A stretch of DNA of 64,000 nucleotides from Mycetohabitans rhizoxinica HKI 454. GTDB taxonomy: Bacteria > Pseudomonadota > Gammaproteobacteria > Burkholderiales > Burkholderiaceae. Positions 37,513-47,800 of the stretch are shown here, piece by piece. The DNA lies in NCBI RefSeq assembly GCF_000198775.1, contig NC_014722.1, forward strand, positions 1,471,629-1,535,628, written 5' to 3'. Within the stretch, counting starts at the first letter, position 1, and the number at the start of each line of letters is the position of its first letter. Made by a program: the position numbers and the translations under genes. The notes beneath the pieces were generated by a model. That model did no database searches, had not been told where the DNA came from, and worked only from the letters and a program-made list of their open reading frames with translations.

Positions 37513-37838
37513 GCAGCAAAGCGAATCAAAGTTTCAGACCTGCTCCCGATCCCGCACCAAGCGATGTGAGGCCGCATACGCACTCTCCCGCACCCGGCGC
37601 ACGGCTTTAAAAAACCCATGCGCGAGTAGAACGGATTTATCGCCGCAAACCTGAGCGCGTCAGACCGCTGCGATAATCAATCTATGGCGCATGGCCCATT
37701 CTATGGCACAAGGCATCTAGTCCGGGATGGCTGAAAGCCTTGCTGGACGTGCCATTGGCGAGCATCGCCAATATAGCCATAAAGCATATAATACCTGCTT
37801 GCCTAAGCCAAAGTCAGAATGGACAACGCAGCTTGAAC
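37513..37838. other. Right edge of the mltG-ygfZ island; no gene recognised
   Basis: About 325 bases. The last part (near 37770-37838) is the upstream region of ygfZ and probably holds its promoter. No coding region or clear attachment site could be seen. Confidence 0.4.
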
Positions 37839-38889
37839 ATGAACACATCCTCTAAGGTTACCGGGCCAGGTGATGGCGATGCCGGTCGTGACGCCAACGC
37901 GCTGGCGCGCGTGGACACCGACGCGTTCACCGCGCTTCACGCTGAACGAGGCGCTTATATGGTGCTCGACCAGTTCAGCGTGATAGACGTGCACGGTGAC
38001 GACGCAGCCAGCTTCCTGCACGGCCAACTGACCAACGATATTCAAACGCTGGAAGCAGGCAGTGTGCGGCTGGCCGGCTTCTGCTCGCCCAAGGGGCGGC
38101 TGCTCGCCACGCTACTGGTTTGGCGTGCTGGCGACGCGGTGCGCATGCTGGTTTCCGCGGACCTGGCTGCGCCGCTTCAGAAGCGATTGTCGATGTTCGT
38201 GCTGCGCGCCAAGGCGCGGCTGACCAACACCACCGACGACCTTGCCGTGGTCGGCTTTGCCGGCGACGTGCGGGCCGCGCTATCGCAGTGCTTCGAGGCA
38301 TTGCCCGACGGTGTACACGTCAAGATTGACACGGCCTGCGGGGAATTGATCCGCGTGCCGGATGCGAACGGCGTGCCACGTTTCTTGTGGGTCGGGCCGA
38401 GGGCCGCAGTCGATGCGAAGCTTGCCGCACTGAATGCGACGCATCGCGCGCGACGGGCCGTCCCCGCACTGTGGGACTGGCTTGATATCCGCGCGGGCGA
38501 GCCGCGTGTGAATGCCGCGACGAGCGAGCAGTTCGTGCCGCAAATGATTAAATTTCGAACTCGTCGGTGGCATCAACTTTCGCAAGGGCTGCTATCCTGG
38601 GCAGGAAGTGGTCGCCCGTTCTCAGTATCGCGGCACGATCAAGCGCCGCACGGTGCTGGCGCACACCGCGCAGGCGCACGCCGGCGTCGAGGTGTTTCAT
38701 TCGGAGGACCCTAACCAACCGTGCGGGATGGTCGTCAATGCCGCCGCGGCCCCCGAGGGCGGTGTCGATTGCCTGGTCCAGCTCAAGCTTGGCGCACTCG
38801 ATACCGGTTCAGTCCACGTCGGGTCCCCCCACGGCCCGACGCTGGCGTTCCTCCCCCTGCCGTACCCGTTGCCGGCGCAAACGCCTTGA
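37839..38889 (+). pseudogene. ygfZ: tRNA-modifying protein YgfZ (folate-binding), frameshifted
   Basis: The frame from 37839 reads MNTSSKVTGP..., then has the GcvT-like folate-binding domain (LDQFSVIDVHGDDAASFLHG, RLAGFCSPKGRLLATLL). After VPQMI at 38548 the frame goes wrong. The next reading frame supplies exactly what is missing, including the hallmark [20 protein letters not shown]. One extra A in the run 38550-38552 explains it (atgattAAAttt for atgattAAttt). As written, YgfZ, needed for assembly of some Fe-S enzymes, would lose its C-terminal third and the conserved Cys. A sequencing error in this homopolymer is possible. Confidence 0.82.
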
Positions 38890-38941
38890 GCGGCCCGTCG
38901 CAGCGGCAAACGGACTGCGGTCCATGTCGGGCGCCGTCGCG

Positions 38942-39013
38942 ATGTGTCTGATCGTATTCGACTGGCGCCCCGATGTCCACGCAGACGGCGCGGCGCTGCT
39001 CACGTTGGCCGCG
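38942..39013 (+). pseudogene. NRDE/TANGO2-family protein, N-terminal fragment
   Basis: The plus-strand peptide MCLIVFDWRPDVHADG with ALLTLAA is the invariant start of NRDE/TANGO2 proteins. The expected 'NRDEFF' is not reached because homology breaks near 39013. The following DNA is the truncated 3' end of an antisense oxidoreductase gene. This is a deletion junction. Confidence 0.65.
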
Positions 39014-39605
39014 CATCGAAGCCGAGCGTCTCAACGACGTAGCGGCACTTGTCCGCGCCTCCCGCGATGCCGATTGCGCGTGCGCCGCTCAGCTTGGCCA
39101 ACTGGCCGACGACACTGCCGACTGCGCCGCTGGCCGCGCTGACCACCACTGTGCTGCCCGGTTGGGGCGCAATGATCCGGTTCAGCCCGTACCAGGCGGT
39201 GACGCCCGGCATGCCGACCGGGCCGAGATAGGCGGACAATGGCACGCGCGTGTCGTCGATCTTTTCCATGCCAGTGCCATCCGACGTGCCATATTCCTGC
39301 CAGCCGAACTTCGCCAGCACCTTGTCACCGACGTGCCATTGCGGATGGGTCGATTCCACGACCTCGCCGACCGTGCCGCCGAGCATGACCTGGTCCAGCG
39401 GCTGCGGCAGCGCGTACGATTTCGCGTCGCTCATGCGGCCGCGCATGTACGGATCGAGAGACAGGTAGTGATTGCGCACGCGAACTTGGCCAGGCGCGAG
39501 AAATTCCAGCGGGGTTTGCACGAGCCGGAAATTCTCGTGCGACGGCTCTGCGGCCGGACGCGACACCAGCCAAATCTGGCGATTCACTGCTGCTGGATTT
39601 GATGC
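39000..39605 (-). pseudogene. NADP-dependent oxidoreductase (MDR superfamily), truncated
   Basis: The minus-strand frame has NRQIWLVSRPAAEPSHENFR, YLSLDPYMRGRMSDAKSY, GEVVESTHPQWHVGDKVLAK, GMPGVTAWYGLNRII and VVVSAASGAVGSVVGQLAK. It covers the N-terminal half of a curcumin/quinone-type reductase of about 335 residues. The sequence stops right after GGADKCRYVVETLGFDA, removing the C-terminal half. The usual first codon appears as ATC (near 39605), so the start is probably mutated as well. Not functional. Confidence 0.75.
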
Positions 39606-39636
39606 ACTCGTGATCTTTGTCCTGGATGGGTGAAAG

Positions 39637-40155
39637 TCAGTCGTGCGCCGGCGCCGGGTCGGCGTCCGGCACAGCCGGTTGCGGCACCACCCGCTGGTGG
39701 GTGATCTCACGACCCACGGCCAATGCGCTCAGGTACTTGAACGTGCCCAGCGCCTTGGCAACGAAGCGTCCGTCGCTATCGTGCACCTCACCCTCACAAT
39801 AAGCCATCGTCGCGGAGCGGTGCAGCACCCGCGCCCGGGCCCGAAGTTCGCCACGTCCAGGTTGCATGAAGTTGGTCTTCATCTCGACGGTGACCACGCC
39901 CGCGCCGCTGCTCAACGAGCGCGCGGCCAGTGCTAGGCCCGCGTCGAGCAGCGTCATTATCACGCCGCCGTGCGCGACGTCCCATGTATTCAAATGCAAC
40001 GCTGTGAGCGGCAGTACCATCTCGCTGCGCCCGTGCGCCGCATGGACGAGCCGCACGCCCAGATGGTCTGCGAATGGACTGCTCAGCGCTTGCACCGCGG
40101 CCGGCGGTGTGTCGTTCGCTACGGGCACGGCATCAGGCTGTATATCAAGCTTCAT
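39637..40155 (-). CDS. PaaI-family hotdog thioesterase
   Basis: The 172-residue protein has the hotdog signature: PFADHLGVRLVHAAHGRSEM, LTALHLNTWDVAHGGVIMTL (catalytic His-Gly-Gly) and VVTVEMKTNFMQPGRGELRA. It is predicted to hydrolyse acyl-CoA or aryl-CoA thioesters. The start at 40155 (MKLDIQPDAV) overlaps the end of the Dabb gene by 11 bases, so the genes are an operon. A longer upstream frame is out of family. Confidence 0.87.
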   Translation of the reverse strand: MKLDIQPDAVPVANDTPPAAVQALSSPFADHLGVRLVHAAHGRSEMVLPLTALHLNTWDVAHGGVIMTLLDAGLALAARSLSSGAGVVTVEMKTNFMQPGRGELRARARVLHRSATMAYCEGEVHDSDGRFVAKALGTFKYLSALAVGREITHQRVVPQPAVPDADPAPAHD

Positions 40156-40447
40156 AGTCAATGCACTGCCGCGCGTCGCGCACACTCGCCACAAACGCCT
40201 TGATTTTCTCGTGCTCGGGATGCACTGCGTAGGCTTCAAGCGCGGCCTTGTTATCGAACTCGGACACGAGTACCACATCATAGGTCGCCTCGAGCCCCGG
40301 CGTCGCGACGCCGACCTCGAAGCGGCGAATGCCGGGCACGATGTTCCGACAGCCTTCGAGCAGCGCTTTCAGCCGGACTGCGTTCGTTGCGCGGTCCGCA
40401 CCTTCGGCTTGCTCCTTCAATTTCCACATGACAATATGTTTCAGCAC
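40145..40447 (-). CDS. Dabb-family (stress-responsive A/B barrel) protein
   Basis: A 100-residue protein with MLKHIVMWKLKEQAEG, VPGIRRFEVG, YDVVLVSEFDNKAALEAYAV and HPEHEKIKAFV, the complete Dabb dimeric alpha-beta barrel pattern. Its role is unknown but it may bind a small hydrophobic ligand. Cotranscribed with the thioesterase downstream. Confidence 0.9.
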   Translation of the reverse strand: MLKHIVMWKLKEQAEGADRATNAVRLKALLEGCRNIVPGIRRFEVGVATPGLEATYDVVLVSEFDNKAALEAYAVHPEHEKIKAFVASVRDARQCIDYEA

Positions 40448-40885
40448 ATCTGCCTCCTTGAACGCTGATCCGACAATTGAACCCGTATTGCATCACGACG
40501 CGGTGATCATCGCGTCGCGGGGGCGGACCAGCAAGCCCGCCATTTTGCCTCTGATCGGCGTTTCTGTCGCATGCCGCCGCGCGGCGGCCGCGTGACCGTC
40601 ATCGTGCATTGGTGGCCCGTCGATGCGCTAGGACACGATTTTGACATCGCCGACATGCCGCGCTATATGCGCGATCAACGACGAGATCCACAACGAACTA
40701 TCCGCCACCTAAACGCACTATCTGTCATCTGGCACAGCAACGGTGCGCATCGGGCGTTTCCTGATGTGTTTCGATTCATCAGTACAAACGTGGGCGACGG
40801 CATTGTCGTGCCCACAGCTCGCCAGGGATCGGCAAGCGGGCGAGGGACGATCTACAATAGAGGCTAATACGACACCGGAGCGCTC
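40448..40885. other. No gene recognised
   Basis: About 440 bases between the Dabb gene and selO, read in divergent directions. It should hold both promoters. A plus-strand frame from 40571 (MPPRGGRVTV...) is open but has no family pattern. I could not assign clear promoter elements. Confidence 0.4.
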
Positions 40886-42436
40886 ATGGCGTTTTCCCAA
40901 AGCGGCACCGTTGTTCACGAACAGCCGGCATTTGCGGGCGCAATCGATCTGAATCGGCCCGGCGCGTTCTCCCAACTCGGCACGCAGTTCCTCACGCGGC
41001 AAAGCGCCACGCCGTTGCCTGATCCGTATGTGGTCGCTGTTTCCACCGACCTCGCGCACGAACTCGGCTTGGGCGCCACGGCACTGACCGATCCCGCGTT
41101 CGCTGACTACTTCTGCGGTAATCTGACGCAATACCTGGAGCACGCGGCGTTGCCCTTCGCCAGCGTGTATTCTGGCCACCAGTTCGGCGTCTGGGCCGGC
41201 CAACTCGGCGACGGACGCGCGTTGACGCTCGGCGAGACCGAGCATCGCGGACAGCGCCAGGAAATACAGATCAAGGGCGGTGGTCGGACCCCCTACTCAC
41301 GCACGGGCGATGGCCGGGCGGTGCTGCGCTCGTCGATCCGCGAATTCCTGTGCTCGGAGGCGATGCACTGTCTCGGCATTCCGACCACGCGCGCGTTGTG
41401 TGTGATCGGCTCGGACACACCAGTCTACCGCGAGACGGTAGAAACGGCGGCGGTCACGACGCGTGTCGCGCCGACATTCATTCGGTTTGGCCATTTCGAG
41501 CACTTTTATTCGACTGGACAAGTGGAGGCGTTGCGTCGGCTCGCAGACCATGTGATCGAGCGTGAATTCCCGTCTTGCCGCGACGCGCAGGATCCCTATC
41601 TCGCATTGCTGACGGCCGTCTGCGAGCGCACGGCTGCGTTGATAGCGCATTGGCAGGCGGTGGGTTTCTGCCATGGCGTAATGAATACGGACAACATGTC
41701 GATCATTGGACTGACGATCGACTATGGGCCGTTCGGCTTCATCGACGGCTTCGACGCAAACCATATCTGCAACCACTCTGACACGTCCGGGCGATATGCG
41801 TACCAGCAACAGCCGCACGTGGGCCGCTGGAATCTGATTTGTCTGGCGCAGGCGCTCGTGCCACTGATCGGCGCACACCGGGGCACGGCCGGGGATGAGC
41901 GTGCGATCGCGGATGCACGCGATGCACTGCAAGGGTACCAGGCTCACTTCGGCCCGGCACTGGAGGCGCGCTTCCGTGCCAAGCTGGGACTGGCCACGGC
42001 CGAGCCGGACGATGTCGCGTTAATTAATCGTCTGTTGGCGCTCATGCACGCGAACCACGCGGATTTCACATTGACCTTCCGGCGCATGGCCGGTGTGTGT
42101 CAGCACGATGCTTCCGGTGACGCACCCGTGCGTGACTTGTTCGTCGATCGCGCGGCGTTCGATGCATGGGCGGCCACTTATCGACAGCGCCTGAAAACCG
42201 AGCCCGCAGACGACGCGACGCGTCGCGCAGCAATGAACCGCGTCAATCCGAAATACGTGCTACGCAACCATCTGGCTGAGCAGGCGGTCCGTGCAGCGAA
42301 CGGAAAGGACTTCACCGAAATTGCACGGCTATTGCAGGTCTTGTCGCGCCCGTTCGACGAGCAACCCGAGTATGAGGCATACGCGGCTTTGCCGCCGGAT
42401 TGGGCCGCCTCGCTTTCGGTGAGCTGTTCATCCTGA
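40886..42436 (+). CDS. selO: Protein adenylyltransferase SelO
   Basis: The 516-residue pseudokinase-fold enzyme is complete: [40 protein letters not shown] (catalytic Lys region), [20 protein letters not shown] (HxxN/D equivalents) and PFGFIDGFD (metal Asp). It ends SVSCSS, the redox-linked cysteine tail of the family. SelO transfers AMP from ATP to Ser/Thr/Tyr residues of target proteins. A start with a nearby RBS-like gagcgctc is weak, but the N-terminus [10 protein letters not shown] fits. Confidence 0.93.
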   Translation: MAFSQSGTVVHEQPAFAGAIDLNRPGAFSQLGTQFLTRQSATPLPDPYVVAVSTDLAHELGLGATALTDPAFADYFCGNLTQYLEHAALPFASVYSGHQFGVWAGQLGDGRALTLGETEHRGQRQEIQIKGGGRTPYSRTGDGRAVLRSSIREFLCSEAMHCLGIPTTRALCVIGSDTPVYRETVETAAVTTRVAPTFIRFGHFEHFYSTGQVEALRRLADHVIEREFPSCRDAQDPYLALLTAVCERTAALIAHWQAVGFCHGVMNTDNMSIIGLTIDYGPFGFIDGFDANHICNHSDTSGRYAYQQQPHVGRWNLICLAQALVPLIGAHRGTAGDERAIADARDALQGYQAHFGPALEARFRAKLGLATAEPDDVALINRLLALMHANHADFTLTFRRMAGVCQHDASGDAPVRDLFVDRAAFDAWAATYRQRLKTEPADDATRRAAMNRVNPKYVLRNHLAEQAVRAANGKDFTEIARLLQVLSRPFDEQPEYEAYAALPPDWAASLSVSCSS

Positions 42437-42558
42437 GCGGCTGCCGCGTCATGCGCGCAACTGCAGCTGCGGCAGCCGCACCGGTAACAGCGCCACGATC
42501 CGCGTGGTCGTCACTGGCAAGCGTGTCCACGCTCATTTATTAGCAGGAAGCTTCCATC

Positions 42559-43044
42559 ATGGCTGATATCCCTCACCCTTCCCGTCCAACAGACCCAGCA
42601 CACCCGGCCACGTCTGACACGGCAGGCGAGCCGCTCGCCGCGGCGGCGCCGCAGCATACGGTGCATAAGTCCGAGGCCGAGTGGCGCGAGCAACTCGCGC
42701 CGATAGCTTACGAAGTCACCCGCCGCGCGGCAACCGAGCGTCCGTTCACCGGCGAGTACTGGGATCACTGGGAACGCGGCGTCTATCATTGTGTTTGCTG
42801 CGGCACACCGCTGTTCGAATCATCAACGAAATTCGATGCAGGCTGCGGGTGGCCCAGCTACTTCAAGCCGATCCATGGCGAAGTCATGACTGAGAAGACG
42901 GACCGCTCGCATGGCATGCTGCGCGTCGAGGTGCGTTGCAAGGTGTGCGACGCGCACCTCGGGCACGTGTTCAACGACGGCCCCGCGCCCACCGGGCTGC
43001 GCTATTGCATCAACTCGGCTGCGTTACAATTCGACCCCAGCTAA
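42559..43044 (+). CDS. msrB: Peptide-methionine (R)-S-oxide reductase MsrB
   Basis: A 161-residue MsrB with zinc CxxC pairs (CVCCGTPLF and [10 protein letters not shown]), the substrate pocket [31 protein letters not shown] with the catalytic Cys (RYC). It reduces methionine-R-sulfoxide using thioredoxin. Two zinc-ligand pairs are present, so it is the Zn-containing class. The upstream sequence caggaagcttcc serves as a ribosome-binding site. Confidence 0.95.
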   Translation: MADIPHPSRPTDPAHPATSDTAGEPLAAAAPQHTVHKSEAEWREQLAPIAYEVTRRAATERPFTGEYWDHWERGVYHCVCCGTPLFESSTKFDAGCGWPSYFKPIHGEVMTEKTDRSHGMLRVEVRCKVCDAHLGHVFNDGPAPTGLRYCINSAALQFDPS

Positions 43045-43073
43045 ACCGATGCCCGTTTGCCACAACCGCCACC

Positions 43074-43604
43074 ATGAAACTCCTGTTTGACCTGCTACCG
43101 ATCGCGCTTTTTTTCATTGCCTTTAAAGTATGGAACATCTATGTCGCGACCGGCGTGGCGATTGCCGCCGTGCTGGTGCAGGTGGCGTGGTCGGCGTTTC
43201 GCCATCGGCGCGTCGACCCGATGCTATGGGTGAGCCTGGCCATCGTCGTCGTATTTGGTGGTGCGACCCTGGTGCTGCATAACGACACGTTTATCAAGTG
43301 GAAGCCGACCGTGCTGTACTGGGCATTCTCGCTGGCGATGCTGTTTTCGCAATTTGTGCTGCGCAAGAACCTGATCCAGAAGGCCATGAGCGCGCAAATC
43401 AAGCTGCCCTCACCGGTCTGGGACCAGCTCAACGTTGCCTGGGCGCTGTTCTTCGCGGCGCTGGGTATCGCCAACCTGTTCGTCGCGTACCGGTTCTCGA
43501 CCGATACCTGGGTCGACTTTAAGCTGTTCGGCACGACTGGCGCGATGCTTGTGTTCATCGTCGCGCAGAGCCTATGGCTCGCCCGGCACATGAAGGAAGA
43601 ATAA
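43074..43604 (+). CDS. yciB: Septation protein A (YciB/IspZ family)
   Basis: A 176-residue integral membrane protein. The ATG at 43074 yields [20 protein letters not shown], the conserved start, followed by about five hydrophobic segments, [20 protein letters not shown] and [12 protein letters not shown]. YciB affects cell envelope and division. It is 29 bases after msrB and 4 bases before bolA, so the genes probably share a transcript. Confidence 0.92.
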   Translation: MKLLFDLLPIALFFIAFKVWNIYVATGVAIAAVLVQVAWSAFRHRRVDPMLWVSLAIVVVFGGATLVLHNDTFIKWKPTVLYWAFSLAMLFSQFVLRKNLIQKAMSAQIKLPSPVWDQLNVAWALFFAALGIANLFVAYRFSTDTWVDFKLFGTTGAMLVFIVAQSLWLARHMKEE

Positions 43605-43608
43605 GCCA

Positions 43609-43917
43609 ATGACCGATGCATTCCTGACCACCTCGGCCGAGCAGCGCATCGCGCTGATCCGCGAGCGCCTGGGCGCCGCCCTGTCGCCGCTTGCGCTGGA
43701 GGTCCGCGACGACAGCGCACAGCATGCCGGACATGCCGGTGCGGCCGCCGGCGGCCACTATACGGTGACCATCGTTGCGGCCGCATTCGACAGCCGTACC
43801 CGGGTGGCCCGGCACCGGCTGGTGTATGATGCGCTCTCTGATGCGATGCAGCGCGGCATCCATGCGCTGTCGATCCATGCATACACGCCAGAAGAATTCC
43901 ATTCGTCTCCCCGTTAG
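43609..43917 (+). CDS. bolA: BolA family protein
   Basis: The 102-residue protein has the BolA fold with the signature HRLVYDALSDAMQRGIHALS close to the C-terminus and the preceding LAPLALEVRDDSAQHAGHAG-like loop. BolA proteins act with glutaredoxins in Fe-S handling or as DNA binders. It sits between yciB and the PpiC-type isomerase gene. Confidence 0.92.
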   Translation: MTDAFLTTSAEQRIALIRERLGAALSPLALEVRDDSAQHAGHAGAAAGGHYTVTIVAAAFDSRTRVARHRLVYDALSDAMQRGIHALSIHAYTPEEFHSSPR

Positions 43918-43926
43918 GATGTTCTG

Positions 43927-44709
43927 ATGATCTTGAGAAAAGCCCGCTTGTGGGCCGCGCTCGCAGGTTGCGTGGCGGCACCCGCATTTGCCCAAAACAT
44001 TGCCGTGGTTAATGGCACACCGATACCGAAAGCACGTGCCGACGCGCTGGTCAAGGAGCTGACGCGCCAAGGGCAACAGGACTCGCCGCAGCTGCAGGTG
44101 ATGGTTCGCGAGGAGCTGGTCAATCGCGAGTTGCTGATGGAGGAAGCGCTGCGGCGTGGCATCGCAAACCGGCCCGACGTGAAAGCGCAGATTGCGCTGG
44201 CCGACCAGAGCGTTGTGATCCGCGCGCTGATCGACGATTTCCTGAAGAACAACAAGCCCAGCGACGACGAAATCAAGGCGCGCTATGAGCAGTTGATCAA
44301 GCAGGCCGGTGGCGGTAATGAGCTACACTTGCATCACATTCTGGTGCCGGACGAGCAGCAGGCGAAGGAGCTGATCGCCAAGATCAAGGCGGGTGCGAGC
44401 TTCGAGGACCTCGCGAAGCAACATTCGAAGGATCCGGGCTCGGCCAAGAACGGCGGAGACCTGGACTGGGCGAACCCGCAAAGCTATGTCCCCGAGTTCG
44501 CGGACGCAGCGGGCAAGCTGAAAAAGGGCGAGGTGACGTCAACGCCCGTTCATACGCAGTTCGGCTGGCATATCATCCGGCTCGACGACTCGCGCGCGAT
44601 CCAGCCGCCGCCGCTGGACCAGGTCAAGGCGCAGGTTGCGCAACAGCTGACGCAGGAAAAGCTGCAGCAATTCAACGCCGAATTGCACAAGAACGCAAAG
44701 ATTCAGTAA
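43927..44709 (+). CDS. Periplasmic peptidylprolyl isomerase (PpiC/parvulin type)
   Basis: The 260-residue protein has a signal peptide (LRKARLWAALAGCVAAPAFA, cleavage after AFA), an N-terminal SurA-like chaperone part and a parvulin domain at about residues 130-225 (LHLHHILVPDEQQAKELI, GGDLDWANPQSYVPEFADAA, TPVHTQFGWHIIRLDDSR). It folds outer-membrane or periplasmic proteins. Close to bolA (9 bases apart) and followed by a strong terminator, so it ends the operon. Confidence 0.92.
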   Translation: MILRKARLWAALAGCVAAPAFAQNIAVVNGTPIPKARADALVKELTRQGQQDSPQLQVMVREELVNRELLMEEALRRGIANRPDVKAQIALADQSVVIRALIDDFLKNNKPSDDEIKARYEQLIKQAGGGNELHLHHILVPDEQQAKELIAKIKAGASFEDLAKQHSKDPGSAKNGGDLDWANPQSYVPEFADAAGKLKKGEVTSTPVHTQFGWHIIRLDDSRAIQPPPLDQVKAQVAQQLTQEKLQQFNAELHKNAKIQ

Positions 44710-44770
44710 TACGCGGTCCAGTAATACACAAAAGGCGCCGCCATGCCCGCGGCAGCGCATCCCAGCCTGC

Positions 44771-44797
44771 AAATGGCCGCCTAGTAGGCGGCCATTT
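44771..44797. terminator. Bidirectional transcription terminator
   Basis: AAATGGCCGCC (44771-44781), loop tagta, GGCGGCCATTT (44787-44797): an 11-base perfect stem between the convergent PpiC-type isomerase gene and purL. The flanking T/A bases suit both directions. Confidence 0.75.
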
Positions 44798-44855
44798 GTC
44801 TATTCAACACCCCGTAACAAAGCGGCCGGCGCGCCGCGCGCGCGGCCAAGCGTGG

Positions 44856-47800
44856 TCAACCGACCCAGCGCCGCGCGTTGCGGTACAGTCGCAGCCACGG
44901 ACTTGCCTCGCCCCACTCTTGCGGATGCCAGCTCATTTGCACGGTCCGATGTACGCGCTCGGTATGCGGCATCAGGACGGTGAAGCGTCCGTCCGGGGTG
45001 GTCACCGACGTAATGCCCTGCGGCGAGCCGTTCGGATTGAATGGGTAGCGCTCGGTTACCACACCGTGATGGTCGATATAGCGCATCGCGACCTGTACGC
45101 TCGACAGATCTCCTTGTTGCGAAAAGTCCGCATAGCCTTCGCCGTGCGCCACAGCAACAGGCAGTCGAGAGCCCTCGAGCCCGGCAAAGAAAATCGATGG
45201 CGATTTTTCAATCTGCACAAATGAAAAACGTGCCTCGAACTTCTCGGAGCGGTTGCGCACGAAGCGCGGCCATGCTTGCGCACCGGGAATCATCGACGCG
45301 AGGCTGCTCATCATCTGGCAGCCATTGCAGATGCCGAGCGCAAACGTATCGGGCCGCGCAAAGAACGTGGCAAACATATCCGTCAAGCGTGCATTGAAGC
45401 GAATCGTCTTCGCCCAGCCCTCGCCGGCGCCCAGCACGTCGCCGTACGAGAACCCGCCGCACGCTACCGCACCGGCAAATTGTGAGAGATCGGCGCGACC
45501 CTCGATGAGGTCGCTCATATGCACGTCGTGCGCGTCAAAGCCAGCGCGGTCGAACGCGTAAGCGGTTTCCAGATGCGAGTTCACACCTTGTTCGCGCAGA
45601 ACGGCCACGCGTGGCCGCTTGCCGCTCGAGATGAACGGCGCCGTTACGTCCTCTTGCGGATCGAACGTCAGGTGCGGCACGATGCCCGGGTCTGACGCAT
45701 CGCTCAACGCCTCATACTCGGCGTCCGCGCACGCGGGGTTGTCGCGCAGCCGCGAAATGCGCCAGCTGACTTCGCTCCAGACCCGGTGCAGCTCGGCGCG
45801 GGGTGCCTCGTAGATCTTCTTCGCGTCGCGATAGATCTCGATCACATCGCGCTCGTTCAGCTTGCCAATCACGTGGCTCGCGCCCGATAGACCGAATTCG
45901 CGCAGCGTCGCCAGCACGCGATCGCGCTCGACGGCGCGCACCTGCAGCACCGCGCCGAGCTCTTCACAGAACAACGCACGCAGCGTCAAGTCGTCACGGC
46001 GTCCAGCCGTCTGGCGCGCCCAGTCCTTCGCGTCACCATAGTCGAACTCGTGCCCCTGCTCGAGCGTGAGCATATCCACGTTCAGTGACACGCCGACGTG
46101 ACCGGCAAAGGCCATCTCCGCTACCGTCGCAAACAGGCCGCCATCGGAGCGGTCATGATACGCGAGCAGCTGGCCGTCTCGGTTGAGCGACTGAATCGCG
46201 TTGAAGAAGCGCTTCAGGTCTTGTGCATCGTCCACGTCCGGCACGCTGTCGCCGACCTGTTGCGTAACCTGTGCGAGGATGCTGCCGCCGAGACGGTTGC
46301 GGCCGCGGCCCAGATCGACCAGGATCAGCACCGAGTCGCCGACGTCGGCTACGCTGCGCAACTGCGGCGTCAGATGGCCGCGCACGTCTTCCACGGGCGC
46401 AAATGCGGAAACGATCAACGACACCGGCGCGACGACCTCTTTGTCAACGCCGTCCTCGCGCCACTGCGTGCGCATCGACAACGAGTCCTTGCCAACTGGA
46501 ATGTCAATGCCCAACGCCGGACACAACTCCATGCCAATCGCCTTGACGGTGTCGAACAATGCCGCGTCCTCGCCGACACTGCCGCATGCGGCCATCCAGT
46601 TCGCCGACAGTTTCAGGCGATCCAGCGACGCGATTGGCGCAGCAGCGAGGTTCGTAATCGCTTCGCCAACAGCCATCCGTCCCGAGGCCGGCGCATCGAT
46701 CACCGCGAGCGGCGTGCGTTCGGCCATCGTCATCGCTTCGCCACGGAAACCGGCATAGTCCATCGCGGTAATCGCGCAGTCGGCCACCGGCACCTGCCAA
46801 GGGCCGACCATCTGGTCGCGTACGGACAGACCGCCGACCGTGCGGTCGCCGATCGTAATCAGGAAGGACTTGCTTGCGACAGTCGGGTGCCTCAGTACCT
46901 GCGCGGCCACTTCCGACAGGTTCAAGCCAGTGACCTCTACCGGTGCGAACGAGCGATGCTCGCGCGTGACGTCGCGATGCATCCGCGGCGCGTTGCCGAG
47001 CAGCACGTCCATTGGCATGTTGACCGGCATGCGTGCTGGGTCGGCGGTGTCGGCCACGGCATCGTCGATCAACTGCAACTGGCGTTCGTCGGTCGCGACG
47101 CCGACCACCGCCATCGGGCAGCGTTCACGCCGGCAAATCGCCTCGAACGCGGGCAGGTCATTGGCCGCGATTGCAAGCACGTACCGTTCCTGCGCCTCGT
47201 TCGACCAGATCTCGCGCGGCGACAACCCACTCTCCTCGAGCGGCACGCGCCGCAATTCAAAGCGTGCCCCCTTGCCAGCGCCGTCAACGATCTCCGGAAA
47301 CGCGTTGGACAAGCCGCCCGCGCCGACGTCGTGGATCGACAAGATTGGATTGTCGTCCCCGCGTTGCCAGCACGCGTTGATGACTTCCTGCGCACGGCGC
47401 TGGATCTCCGGGTTGCCTCGCTGCACCGAATCGAAATCGAGCTCGGCGGTGTTGGCTCCGGTGGCCATCGAACTGGCGGCGCCGCCGCCCATGCCAATGC
47501 GCATGCCGGGGCCGCCGATTTGCACCAGCAGCGCGCCGGCCGGCACATCGTGCTTGTGCGTATGCGCGTGCGAGATATTACCGATGCCGCCGGCGATCAT
47601 GATCGGCTTGTGGTAGCCGCGCACGCGCCCGCCGACGTTCTGCTCGTAGACGCGGAAATAGCCGCCCAGATTGGGCCGGCCGAACTCGTTGTTGAACGCG
47701 GCGCCGCCGATCGGCCCGTCGATCATAATCTGCAGCGGCGACGCAATGCGCTCGGGCCGGCCATAGCGGCCGGCGGCGTCATCGGGACGGCGCTCGGCAA

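Noticed and set aside
40571..40867. Plus-strand frame between the Dabb gene and selO
   Set aside because: No family pattern; the interval is expected to be a divergent promoter region.
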